From Panicum virgatum (taxonomy: Eukaryota; Streptophyta; Magnoliopsida; Poales; Poaceae): DNA of 64,000 nucleotides. The notes beneath the pieces are model-generated. The model did no database searches. It had not been told where the DNA came from and saw only the letters and a program-made list of their open reading frames with translations. Numbering within the stretch: position 1 is the first letter of the stretch; each line of letters begins with the position of its first letter. Positions 48,033 through 59,799 of this stretch are shown here, piece after piece. The DNA is taken from contig NC_053149.1 of the NCBI RefSeq assembly GCF_016808335.1, positions 25,581,238 to 25,645,237 of the forward strand. Direction: 5' to 3'. The translations under genes were made by a program, and so were the position numbers.

Positions 48033-48318
48033 TGTAGAGTGGAACTGGATCAACCGTAATTTCCATTGATCACCGGCATAGCCTATATATACATCCAACT
48101 CAATGATGGGATCAAAACTACCCTAGATTACAGGACGCGCTGGCGTTCCAGGAAGAACGGGGCCGTGGGAGTGTGCGTTCGAGTCTTGGGTGATCCGCAG
48201 AGCGCGCCGCGAGGACGTGGCGACCATGTCGGGAACGTGATCCGCAGAGCGCGCCGTGGAGAGGACGTCGTGACCGCATGCGGCACGGGATAGTCGCGTA
48301 GATAGTTGGGCTTCAACA
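48033..48318 (-). repeat. 5' LTR of the young copia element
   Basis: 286 bp, followed on the minus strand by the tRNA-Met-type primer site. Confidence 0.95.
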
Positions 48319-48422
48319 CCAAGTCGCTCCGCAGCGGTGGCGAGTTCATAACCGTGCTTTGGGCATTGCTTGGTCACGCCGGCATTGTTAAGCGGCCAGA
48401 GAGCACTGGTATCTCAGTCTAA

Positions 48423-48906
48423 TCATCAGTTTCCATTCTCTTCCTTGTATGTATGTGGTTTAATTTGGGCCGGTACGTCAAATTGTAGATACAGGTCTCT
48501 ATCTATTTTTTCTTTTAGTTTATTAGTTTATTTCCACTTCGTTGATCTGGACAAAATTGGATGTTACCATAATTAATTTTATGCTGAGTTATTGTGCTGT
48601 TGATATTAGTCGGTTGAAAAATCATAGATGCTAGCGTCCGGACGTCCGATCCGGATACTAGCGTCGGACCGTTGATGACTATTGACTATCAAAATTTCGA
48701 CCGGAACATATGTGCATGTTGCATGCAACATTCAAAGAACAAAATGCTCTTCTAGCACACGGAAAAAACCCACCGCAACATAGATGGATGTTTCGTGCAA
48801 CATTTTAGTTAAAGATATATATACAGTACTACTACAACGATTGATTGGTCTTCTACAATATTTACAGTGTACAAGTACCTACAACATCGCATATCACCGG
48901 TTGAAA
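48423..48906. other. 3' flank of the DUF594 pseudogene
   Basis: Would include its 3' untranslated part. From about 48630 it holds a repeat-like stretch with GCAACAT words that resumes after the CACTA element at 49840, so the CACTA element is nested in it. Confidence 0.4.
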
Positions 48907-49838
48907 CACTACAGGAAACTGGAATTTCCTTGAGGGTGATATCACCGACAGGGTTATCTAATTTACCGACAGGAAAGCTGAAAACTAATTTCCTTGAAAA
49001 ACAATTTACAGTACTGGAAAAATTCAATTGTCTTCTATGGACAATTCAAAGTTCTTTCTCCAAATTACCACATAATAATTGCAATATTATCTAAATTTGG
49101 TTAAAAGATTTTAAAAAATAACATGATAACATATTTTTGGTTCATAATCTTGCCATAAAAAATTTAAATAGTTTTAGTAAAGTTGTACCACTATATTTTC
49201 GAACTCGTATGCACCTCAAATTTGGACACAACCTTATTTTCAGCATAACATTAGAAAATATGAATTTACATTGCCAATTTTTGTGAAAAAACATATTTTC
49301 CTACTTTGAATTTCGGTGGAAGAAAAAAAAGCCATATGAAAATATTCAAAAAGTAGTAATTAATATTTTTCTACCATGATTTTAGAAAAATTAAGAAAAA
49401 AGAATCATCGAATTGGGAGTTGATATGAGGGAGAAATACCAAAACAAGTTTTAATCCAGAATTAAAAGAAGGAAGACCAACTATACATGTGTTATTCATT
49501 TGAATCCATCTAGTAATCCATTTTTTCTGTGTATGTCTGATATTTTCTTGTGAGTATTCGAGTACCGACAAAGAAATTATGAATTTCTGTGTGTGTTATG
49601 AATTTCCTTGTGAGTGTTTACCCAACCGACAAAGAAAATCTTAATTTTCCTGTGTGTTCATAATTTTCCCAGAGAGGTTTTAAACAACTTACAGGCAAGA
49701 GTGAATTTCCCAATGTGTTCGGTTATTCCCATGTGAGTGTTTCGGCAAGCAACAAGGAAAATCGAATTTTCTTGTGGGTTTCTTGAAAAACACTCAGGGA
49801 AATTTGGCACACATAGGGAAAAACGGTTTCAAGTAGTG
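48907..49838. mobile_element. Short CACTA element, 932 bp
   Basis: The ends are CACTACAGGAAAC and GTTTCAAGTAGTG, with the 3-bp duplication AAA on both sides (48904-48906 and 49839-49841). Subterminal words AATTTCCTTG and ACCGACA repeat on both sides. The AT-rich core (48990-49440) is similar to 62340-62870. No coding capacity. Confidence 0.85.
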
Positions 49839-50990
49839 AAACATCCAATAAACATACCACAACACTGGGGAAAGAAAGGTAATCTCACCAATAACTTATT
49901 ACGACTTTAGAAAATAATATTACCACATCACATATCAACTGTCATAACATTTCCCAACAACCGTAGCAACATGGGGGAAAGATAAATCACAACCAGAACT
50001 CGTCAATATCCAAATCACATGCTGCAACATTAGAAACCTGTACACTCGCAAAAAAAAAAGAATCCCCTAATTCCAGCAACCCCATTGTCATCCTATAGAA
50101 CCTAACGTTATTTTAAAACCTCATGAGGGCAAGATGCCCCCCACCCCCCTAATTTATACTGACTCTAACAAAGGAATGCAAAGCCATTTTGCATCTCGGC
50201 GGACACTGTGCCGCACGAAATCCATCTCCAACAAATGAGGCATCGCAGCATGCAGTTTGCATCGTGAGGAGAGAGGTGAGCTAAAAATGGATTCCCTCTC
50301 TCCTCCTACGCAAATCCGGAGGCAAGCGGTGGGGCTGGCCGCGCGAGTGAGCGCGAGTGACCTCCTCCCCGCGCGGCAGGGCAGCGGCGGCAGGCCGCAG
50401 CTGGCGGCAGGCCGCAGCTGGCGGCGGGCCGGAGCCGCGGCGGTGCACGCGTGGTGGGGCGGAATGGCGGCGGCACTCCCTGCGAAGCTCGAATCGGCCC
50501 CGGCGGAGCTTGAATCGACCGTCACGGAGCTCCTTGTGGCGGCCCGCGCGAACACGTGAGCCACCAGCGGGAGGAAGGGACGGGAGGGGGCACCGCCGCC
50601 GCCTCCACGTCGGTCGTGCAGCCGCGGCCTGCGGCCACTGGCGGGAGGGAGGGGAGGGGGCACCGCCGGCGGTAGCTGAAGAGGAGGGGAGGGGGCGGCG
50701 TCGGCAGTAGCTAGAGGGGAGGGAAGGGGTGGTGCACTGGCGGCGAGAGTAGAGTGGAGGGGTGGCGCACTGGCACCGGGAGGAGGGGAGGGGGTGGCGC
50801 AGCTGCCTCCGCCTCAGCCGTGTGGCCACGGCCCGCGGCCACTGGCGGGAGGGAGGGGTGGGGGCGCCGCCGGCGGTAGCTGTGGGAGGGGGCTGATTTT
50901 TTGCGTCTGCGCTGTTGGAGACTCGATTTTTTGCGTGCGCGAGGCAAACACTGTGGGCTATGCAAACTCCCGAATGCCTCTCTTATTTTC
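49839..50990. other. Intergenic with GC-rich island
   Basis: 49840-50160 continues the GCAACAT-rich repeat. 50280-50900 is GC-rich, with repeated GGGAGGGGAGGGGGCACC-like words and overlapping frames on both strands. No protein family is recognisable. A host first exon or captured fragment is possible. Confidence 0.35.
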
Positions 50991-51338
50991 CTTTCTCTTG
51001 TTGGAGTCAATCTTATCGTGGAGCTGGTGTGCCCCGGCACCGGTCTCAGCCGCCATTGGATGGCTACCGAACGGATCAGACAAAAATAAGCTGACAAGCC
51101 TACAACATGCATGCAGGTGTCAGAAGGGAGAGGAATGGTGGGATGTGCGATGTGTGTCAAAAGGCTTTCTCTTGTTGGAGTTAGTCTTATCGTGGAGCTG
51201 GTGTGCCCCAGCACCGGTCTCAGCCGCCATTGGATGGCTGCCGAATGGATCAGACAAAAATAAGCTGACAAGCCTACAACACGCATGCAGGTGTCAGAAG
51301 GGAGAGGAATGGTGGGATGTGCGATGCGTGTCAAATGG
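50991..51338. repeat. 174-bp tandem duplication
   Basis: Two near-identical units (50991-51164 and 51165-51338), followed by a short partial third unit (GGGAGAGG-ATGGTGGGATG). No gene is seen inside. Confidence 0.85.
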
Positions 51339-53187
51339 GAGAGGGATGGTGGGATGACCGGATGAGAAGAGCGAATTTATTTCTACAAGCGTCTCTTCAT
51401 CTTCCATTGACTGTCTTCTATCATCCCCCATTCTCCACTTTTATATATTTATAAAAATCATTCATAAATAAAGATACACATATGTGCGCACCCGTATATT
51501 TATAAAATCATTCGTAAATGATGTGTGCTGCTGCAACATGAATAAGAACTTTTCACATGGATAATAACAATATGTGTGCACCCTCACATGCAAATAATTA
51601 ATAAGATTTTTCTGCCATGCACAAAAGTATGTGCATCATAACATAATTTGTATTTTGATCATTATTCATGCTAAATATCTGTGACATGAATAACACGGCA
51701 GGGTTAGTGTTTATTTGGTAATATTAATGATTTATTATTTTAAATAAGCATATGAATTTTAGTCTTTTCCTCTTGAGCAACAAGAAGTTTGATGATATAT
51801 CATTTTGATGTGTATTTGCTCCACTAAAAAAATTAAGCATAAACAGTTGTATATGTGCATGCACAAAAGTATGTGCATCATAAGATAATTTTTATTTTGG
51901 TCGACATTAATTATCTGTGACATGAGTAACACATCAGTGTTAGTGTTTATTTTGTAATATTAATTATTTGTCCTTTTAAATAAACGTATTACATTTTAGT
52001 CTTTTTCTCTTGAGCAGCGAGAAGTTTGATGAAATATTATTTCCACAATTGATGAGTGTAAAAAAATATGTGTAAAAGAATTGCAACATCATGCACAATA
52101 CTACATGCAAAGGGATATAAATATCATACAATTGATGAGTGCATCTGTCATACTTTAAGCAGTTTTAACTGTTCATCCATGCAAAACAATATGGGTATTG
52201 CTTTAATTTATGAGTTAACAAAAGAAGTGCATATATTTTGTCAATATTTCAATTTGGTTATGCAAAACAAATATATGCATCTATCATGCAAATATTTTTG
52301 TGTTTATTATGCATAAGAAATGCACATCAATCGAATGATTTATATGCGCAAAAAAGAGTGTGCATTTGTTATGGTATTTTTTATGATTTCTGTGCAAAAA
52401 AAATAAATGCATCTATCAATTATCATGCACATATGTTTTACATTTTCATGTGCTTATAAAATGCGCATCGAGATATGTTACTTTTCCTCTACACCAACAC
52501 CATGCAGCAGTATTTGATTTGTTCTTTGCATGAAAATAGGTGCATCATGATGCAGTGAAGAACATTCTCACATTCTTTTGATCACACCCAAAATTAGTGC
52601 ATCTAACATACATTACTTTGTAATGTATACAAAAATATGTACATGCATTTATTCAGCGTTTTTGGAATTAACTTTGATATGCATATGTATTTATTCAGCA
52701 TTTTTGAAATCGACTTTGTTGTTTAGAAATAAGGTCTGTCGATCTACATATTTTTAAGTTTAAAAAAATATCTACATATTTTAAATAAATACAGTTGCTC
52801 ACACATGCTTGCCGGTGAGCACACACCGATGGTACTTGTATTGTTTTCTGTGCATAACAGACCATGAAGCACTTTACTCTCTCTAGGCTTCTGCACTCAT
52901 CACTGCTCTCTCCCTCTCTCTGCCACGCGTCGTCAAATCTTTGCATTCATCGCTGCACCTGGACGGCTCATAACACGGACTCCCCACCCCCCCCCCCCAC
53001 CCACCCACACCACTCGTGGCCTCACATAGCCTCCGCTCTAACGTTGTAATACACTTGAAACAAATTCTATATGTTTCTTTGACGGCGGTTTCATCCGGGG
53101 GCTCCCATGAACAAGCCTTGGATCCATGGATCAACCAAGTAATTAACCAAAATGACCAAGTTGACCTCCATACACAACTGAGGAAGT
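51339..53187. repeat. AT-rich region with 234-bp diverged tandem units and TGCATC words
   Basis: Units starting ATGCACAAAAGTATGTGCATC at about 51625 and 51859 align over about 180 bp with mismatches. Through 52700 the words ATGCA, TGCATC and ATGCAAA recur at high density. A C-run lies at about 52985-53000. No gene is recognised. Confidence 0.6.
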
Positions 53188-54265
53188 ATCACTCACAAGC
53201 CAGCAAAGGTGGCGCATCAGATGACTCCAATGGGCTGGGTCAAGTTCGGCCGAACCCAACTTGACCTCCACGGCCAGCAATCGCCTTGGACAGACTTCTA
53301 CCGATCTTAGGAGGCAATTCCCACTTTGCAGCAGTTAAGTCAGTGGGTCCAAGGGTTCGGCCAAACCAGGCCCACAGCCACCAACCATCCTATAACGCAG
53401 ATCCCACCACCTCCACTGCTGGCCTTAAGCTTGCTCTACAACTTGACAGTAAGCCCCCAAAACCCAAATCACCATTGCATTCAGGATCCCTTTGGAACAT
53501 GACATTCACAAAATAAACGAATAAGAAAGAACAGAATTATTGGAGTAGACATGCAATTGAAACCCTACGCACAATTGGAAAGTCTTCATAACGGATGGAG
53601 CGAGCGATGTTTGTCCGTTCCCTTAATTCCAAAGGAATCAGAGTACCAAAACAGAAAATGTCACAGTTTTTGGGAAAGAAAATAATGACAGCAAGAAAAG
53701 GCCAGCGCTGGCAAAGCATGAGAGAACATAGCTTCCACGGCACCGTCACCATGAACAATAATCTTTGTCCCGTTGGTTACCTGTTGTATGCAGATTGCAC
53801 AGCTCAGGCACACCTTTGCAGGCGTTATTGCGTTAACCCGAGAAGGTGACCTTTCCTGGGGGTTTCTTGGAAGAAGAGACTAGCTAACAGAGCTGCCACA
53901 GCTTTTTGCATCCTCTTCTGCCCAAAAGTGCCATCTCAAACATAGGAAAGGAGAAAAGAGGAAGTAGACACGTACATAAAGCAAGATAATAATTGATACT
54001 TAGCGTGCTGGAGACACAATTGTTGCTGAAAATGCTGGAAAACCTGCAGCTTATGCTACTTGTTCTTTTTCTTAGGGGGTGCTTAATGATTTATATATGC
54101 TACTCTTCTTTTCCATTGCACCTCAGCATTTCGGCCCAATCCAGAAGGACCAAGATCGGATTGGGCCTGGTTCAATCCCGCGGGCTGGTACGGGTGGGCT
54201 TTGGCTCTGCGAAGCAACAAATTAAATTACTCTATTCTATTTCCAAAAGAAAGTCGAACTACCCG

Positions 54266-54610
54266 AAGGCAAGCCCGGCCTGGCCAGGCCAAGACAAAGA
54301 CAAAGACAAAGCTTCATACTGTTGCCTAAGCCTGCCTCCGCCCTAATCACCACTCTGACACGGGCATAAAGAAAAAAAATCCGTTAATAGGGATGTTCTA
54401 ATATTCTTCAAAACTTATTAGGGTTAATTGACAGTTTCTTAATAATCTCATCTCAAACCAACTACCGTATTAGAGAAGCTCTAATTCCCCCTCTATTTAC
54501 GGAGAGTTTGTAGAGAATTATTGGTTTGTCATAATAATTACTGGAAAAAGAAAAAGTAATAGGAAACTGCTGGAATATTATTTTTACACAAACCCTCTAA
54601 TATGGTAGTT
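54266..54610. repeat. Segment present in copy C only, with inverted repeat
   Basis: Absent from copy A at about 1261 (A has CGAAATGAGG at the joint). It contains an imperfect inverted repeat (CCAACTACCGTATTAGAG and CTCTAATATGGTAGTTG) and a (AAGACA)n-like stretch. It could be an insertion in C or, with the short joint identity, a deletion in A. Confidence 0.6.
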
Positions 54611-55223
54611 GATTACGGAAATGAGGACTGCTGCAGGAGGTGCTGTAAGAAACAATAAACTGAATTATTTTTTAGATGTGCTAGTAATAGCTGGCTATTA
54701 CTCATCTTACTAAATTTCTCTCGGATTTTGATACTCCACATTACTTTAAAATTTTTGTTCTTTACTCAGAATACAGGTACGTTTCTTTAACTTGCTCCAG
54801 CTCCAATTAAAATGTTTGATTTTTTTGCTTCAAATGATAATGCGCTATGTTCAACTGCAAATTTCCCTTGAGCACTTGCGAACAGAGCAATGATTGCCAA
54901 AGTCACTACAGGTCATGCAGCACTGCAGCCTCTACAGATCTTGGCGATTAAATCTCGAGAAAATGGACAACCATGGGCGATATTCACGTGCTATACAAAT
55001 TCAGAAAGGGACCCGAAAGTGCAAGCACAATAGACAATACATTTGTGCAGTCCTAGTCTTCTACTGGCAGCATGCCAACCTGTACATATTAGATGTCGCT
55101 CCCCCTCCCCGCCCCCCCCCCCCCCAGCCCCCGGCGGTCACCTCCGCCGCATGGGCTCTAAGCCGACCATGCGCTTGAACCCACTGCTCAACTACCTAGA
55201 ATGGCAACGTCAGCTTGCTGGAG

Positions 55224-56288
55224 CACTACAAGAAATCTCTTAATCCATGACAAATTTTGCTGACATTTATATATAAAACTTCATAGACTGTCAACATCTA
55301 TGACGATTCAAGAATTTTTGTCACAGATTTGCAAATGGCCCATTTGGGCTCCAACTCGGGGCTGGTTTCTATGACGAACCAATGATAACCATAATGGTTT
55401 GAATATTAAAATCGTCACGAATATGATGCTATACTCAACCACATTGACAAAATACATCCCTTAATTTAAAGAAAATAAGATGTATTACTTCTTTTTCTTA
55501 AAAAACATGGGTGTTGTGCAAGGTAGGAAATAAGAAAAAAATAAATTGTATTTGTATTGTGTGCGTGTGATGGAAGAAAAAAATCCTCCCGCAGCCTCCC
55601 CATAGTATGCATGTGAATCTCTGATTGGGAGAAAAATTGGTGATAAAAAAAACAAATAGCCCCTGACAAAAAAAAGATAAAAACCAAATAGCCCCTCACA
55701 AAAAAAAGGATAAAAAAAATTGGAAAAAAGAGGGTATGGAGCATTCAAACTATGGTCTCTAAGACCAAACTGCCGCACCATACCATTACGCATTCGAACC
55801 AGCGTCTTTGGTATAGTGGTTTATATAGTAATATTTTTGCCTTAATTTGGAAAAATAAAAAGAAATATGAGGTGAAAGGAGATCGAAGTATTGAACCCTG
55901 ATCTCCAACCTAAGACCCGCAGACCTTACCCCTTAAGCTACACCTTGTCACCTTGATTTGTTGCGATCACTGGTGTTACTTTATTTATCCACAAGTATCT
56001 TGTATCTTGTATTGTCTCATGTATCTTGTCCAAATTAATTTTCAGGTGTGGCAAGGACATTTGGTCGTTAAGACCTAGGGTCAGGTAAAGTTCATCTCAA
56101 ATTTGTTACCTGATTGTACTGTTTAAGAATGATACTAGTTTTTTTTTGCGGGTAAGAATGATACTAGGTTAATAGAGTGCAATCTTAAATGTGCAAGTTG
56201 TGGTACCACTGTTCACCTGCAGTTCTATATTGCTATATGCAGAATGAGCTACTAATGATATATTAATTGCATTGCTACATAGATGTTA
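55224..56288. mobile_element. Left half of the CACTA element in copy C
   Basis: CACTACAAGAAATCTC at 55224 matches 1881. Collinear with A to about 2943, then cut by a deletion with about 109 bp of filler (56289-56397) that holds a short internal duplication. Minus-strand tRNA-like boxes are kept at 55888-55940. Confidence 0.85.
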
Positions 56289-56606
56289 CCATGCTGCCGC
56301 ATCATTTTTGCACAAGTTCTTAGTTTAGGGCCTTGCACATACGTCACTGTGGTTGACTTTATTTCTTAGTTTAATTTAGGGCCTTGCACAAGTTCACCGG
56401 CCGGCATGCACGCATAGCAGTTTCAATGATACACGTCAGTTTGTCATGCCAAAGTAGGCTGCATTACTGATTAAACATGAAAGGGATCTTAGAGTTGCGT
56501 GTATATATAACAACGAAGAAGGTCATGAAGTGAAGCCGATGCCATAACCGGGTTAATCAGCACGGCGTGCTACATGCTATAACTCTGTTTCGGGCATGAC
56601 TTGGTC

Positions 56607-56633
56607 GGGGGGGGGGGGGGGGGGGGGGGGGGG
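56607..56633. repeat. (G)27 homopolymer
   Basis: 27 consecutive G where copy A has four (11786 region). Either expansion by slippage or an assembly artefact. Confidence 0.9.
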
Positions 56634-57299
56634 AGGTTAGAGAACAGGGAATTTGATGGGGGCAAAATGAGTTGAAACCAGTCCCGGATTAATAAAGAAA
56701 GGATTTCATTCATCCAGAATATATTTTCAGGCTTTAAAATAAATCTAGACAAGTCTAGATGCATCTTTTAGACCATGATGAATATATCTAAAAAAATCCA
56801 AAATGAAAATTCCTGAACATCATTTGGGACACAAGAATCCTATATAAAATACTTGGAACTCATGAATGGATTCTCGGTGAAATCGAACGACCTAGCTCTA
56901 ATCCATAATGCGAACCAAAGATTAACAAACAACTCTGGATAATAAAGGCCCCACTAAAAGTAAAAATATTTATTTGGTACCTTGGGAGAGGGGTAATCTT
57001 AGTGAAAGACAATGTAATTAAGCGGAACTGACATGGCAGTGAACAGTGTTGCTTTTGCTATAAGGATATGAGACTATTCAACATTTATGAGTGGCGTCTA
57101 GCTCCTATGGTATGGGCAAGTATGCATGCTACTTTTGGGCTTCCACAGCCACACAGTATGCCACACATGTTTGGGATTTGGCAGAGGGGGATTAGCGCCA
57201 TTTTTAAATATCTAGTGTTACATGGATCAACAGCTACATGTTGGTCTGTGGAGGAAAAATAGTCTAACTTTTTAGTATAAACAAACATCTTTTTTGCAG

Positions 57300-57447
57300 G
57301 TTATCTTTCACGATTTCGCATTGGCTTCGCATATGGGCTATCCTCCAAAAGGCTACTACACATGGTTCAGTTGCAGCGTTATCTAAGCGATTGACACAAA
57401 TGGTCGAGGATTTCTTTTTTACCCAGGCATATGGATGGAGGGTGTAG
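57300..57447 (+). CDS. Copy of the terminal-exon-like segment at 12448
   Basis: Same acceptor (TTTTTTGCAG), same length (148 bases), same stop. One residue differs (I for M). Unknown protein. Confidence 0.33.
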
Positions 57448-58108
57448 TCTACGGATTGATAGTTATTAGTGTACTTGCTTTCTCCCATTTTAAGGTACTT
57501 GCTTGGATATATTTTCAAGTAGTGCCATATAATTTGGATGTAACTATAATTGAGTTTAATAATAAAATTCCCCTTTCTAAAAAATTGAGGAGTACAAGAG
57601 ATATAAAATAGAAAACAATTTGACTGCCAATACATCAGAAGGAAATGGCAGCCATACTATATAAATAGTTTTCTTTCATCCAAAGTGTGTATAGTCAGAC
57701 CGCTGCATTAACTGTCAAGTGCAACGCACAAGCAAAACACAAATAAGTTTACACAAAAGCACGAAGCACAAATAAGTTCAGATATAAGCAACCTTTTCTT
57801 TGATCTCACCATTCAAAAAGTTGCCATGGCGCATTACGAACAATAACATTGATACTGGTATATTTATATACCATACACACAGCATAATAAATCATACTTA
57901 TTCTCAAAGCTACCTCGGCAGAGAGCACATAACAGTTGTAACAGAGTTTAATTATTGACGATCCCATGCTCTGAAAGGAAACTTATTTGACATTTGTCGC
58001 AACAAATACTACTCCAGATCACAATCTGTGCAACTTGATTGTGAGTTTTTTTACCAGTCTAGCAAGGCTCTTTCCCTCAGATCATGCGGAAACATGATTT
58101 TGAAAAGT

Positions 58109-59025
58109 CTAGTAGGTAGCACTCTTTCCTTTGGCTGAATAACTAGCACCTACAGCACTCTTTCCTTCAGCGGATTGATTCATACCTGCACGTTTATTTA
58201 ACTAGTAAATGACATTTCTCCAGGAAAAAATTGATTAAACTGAAAGCAGCACCCACCTGCAGCATCTTTTCCTTCAGCAGATTGACCAGCAATTGCAGCA
58301 CTATTTTCTTCGGCTGACTGATTTTCACCTTCAAATGTTTTTGAAGTATAGTAATTTAAATTATTTTTCTAACATAATAATGGCATGAAATATCAGATCA
58401 TCTAAGTATACATATATTTTCTTAAAGTGTCATTAAAATCTTGCCCATCTGAACATATTAAGCCTGGAATTTTGTGTCAGAACTCCTTTCATCTGTTCAT
58501 ATATATACATTGCTTTTCAGTTTTGTGTTTTTTATCCTGGAAGGACTTTGTTGATTCCATTATCAAAAATGTATATACAAGAAAAAAAACTAAACCTATA
58601 AAATGTTATAGCACTCATTGGGCTCCATCCATGCTCACTGTAAGTGGGCAGAAGAACAATTCTCGTTTTGATTAGTTAAGGGTTAAGATATATATTAGAA
58701 ACATGTTATATCTGTATGAAGCCAAGAATGAATGTTACAAACAACTTTAATGCCATACCACAACTTTTCTCATGCTGATCATCCGATTTCTGCAAAAAGC
58801 CGACAAATATGCATGTACTGATCAGTATCAATGTAAAAAGGAAAAGAACTTAAAAATGAGAAATGTTAATATATATACAAACATATTGTTCGAATGTAAA
58901 AATATATGGCTACAGTTGTGCAGAACTTTAACCTTTTCATTTTGCTCCAACCTCCATAACTCATCCAGGAGGTTAATAACTGCTCTTTTGGAGCGAAGTT
59001 TGCCAAAATCTTTATGATTATATGT
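58109..59025 (-). CDS. MBD-like gene copy, exons 2-5 only in the window
   Basis: The exons are 59025-58933, 58789-58759, 58328-58257 and 58185-58109. All have the same lengths as in copy A (93, 31, 72 and 77 bases), intact splice sites, and an open joined frame to TAG (58111-58109). Differences from A are mostly substitutions (for example RSKR for RSKK, and ENSAAI for GNGGAS). Exon 1 would lie upstream, beyond the CACTA element that starts at 59107 and runs past the right edge. So this may be a complete gene with a large intron, or a 3' fragment. The exon 2 part of the MBD is retained. Confidence 0.6.
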
Positions 59026-59799
59026 CTGCATGTAGGAAAAATAAATATATAAGCAGAAAGTAGAATTTTCTATTCAGTGGCAACTTGGCATTTCATATGT
59101 TCATAACACTACAAAAAATCCGGTGATCCATGACGATTGAATTTCGTCACAGATCACTGAAAAACCGTCATAAAACAGTATCTATGACGATCTCAAATAA
59201 CGTCATGTATTGAGCGTCACAGATCACACCTCGTGACGTTCCTTAAATTTTCGTCATAAATTGCTTGATCCATGACGTTTTAAAACCGTCATGGAATGTC
59301 TTCGGGCCCCTGAAGCCCAACCCAAGCCCGTTTTCTATGACGAAAATTAACGTCACGAACAGTATAATTTTCGTCACAGATTCTACTGCCATATCACACA
59401 TTGATGACATGGAGGATGATGTGGCTGCTGACATGGTGATGATGTGGCTGCTGACATGGAAAGAGGCTGACATGGCAAGTGACGTGGCAGGTGACGTGGC
59501 TGCTGACATCAGCAACACAGCCCATGAATTGAATGGGCCCAAATTCAAAGTGGGCCTGATTTCAGCCCAACAATTATTATTAGCTAACCAGAATCGGCTT
59601 TATACACAGCCCATTTAACAAAACAAAAGTTCCAGCACAAAAGTCACAATAAGCAATTACATCCAAAATTATAATGTCATATCAATAATGTTTGCACCCC
59701 AACATCATGACATCAGAATAATGGATCACATAAAGTTTTTTTCCATGTATCAAAACTAGCAGCCTAACATTACAGGAAAAAAAGACAAACAAAATAGAG

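Larger units (their letters stand above)
43430..48318 (-). mobile_element. Young full-length Ty1/copia element (Ale/Retrofit-like)
   Basis: LTRs at 43430-43718 (289 bp) and 48033-48318 (286 bp) begin TGTAGAGTGG and end CTTCAACA in plus orientation. They differ by about seven substitutions and one 3-bp indel. A perfect 5-bp target duplication CCAAG flanks the element (43425-43429 and 48319-48323). On the minus strand the primer site TGGTATCAGTTAGC directly follows the right LTR and the purine tract CAGGGGGG precedes the left one. With about 2.5% LTR divergence, insertion about one million years ago is a reasonable order of magnitude if grass substitution rates apply. Confidence 0.96.
41319..48422 (+). 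pseudogene. DUF4220/DUF594 membrane-protein gene, broken and split by a copia element
   Basis: The frame starts at ATG 41319 (MASSLVNLLLMEVTAIVSIV, a hydrophobic segment). It continues with further membrane segments and family motifs: LKDLCLSFALFKLQLRRF (about 42107), ILMWHVATRLAEL (about 42980), the KPGLLPDHRVW region (about 43137) and LAKFWAELILYLAP (about 43365). The C terminus resumes after the copia element at 48324 with SLRSGGEFITVLWALLGHAG and ends at TAA 48420-48422. These are hallmarks of grass DUF4220/DUF594 proteins of unknown function. Breaks are TAG at 41544, a frameshift near 42030, TAA at 42467, and TAG at 42588, 42648 and 42911, plus the insertion at 43430. No intron is needed. 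It is not functional as it stands. Confidence 0.88.
53188..59106. repeat. Duplicated block, copy C
   Basis: Direct-orientation partner of copy A. It shares the CACTA left end, the terminal exon and exons 2-5 of the MBD-like gene. It has lost the interval equivalent to 2944-7330. It has no gypsy element, and a few bases around that site are also missing. Similarity ends exactly at the CACTA insertion at 59107. Confidence 0.9.

Noticed and set aside
50257..50829. Overlapping GC-rich open frames as a gene
   Set aside because: Frames are open on both strands over the same GGGAGG/GGCGGC repeats, with no motif or splice logic. Composition explains them.
1..59106. Copies A and C as LTRs of one giant retroelement
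   Set aside because: They contain exons, DNA transposon ends and no TG...CA termini or primer site. A segmental duplication explains them better.
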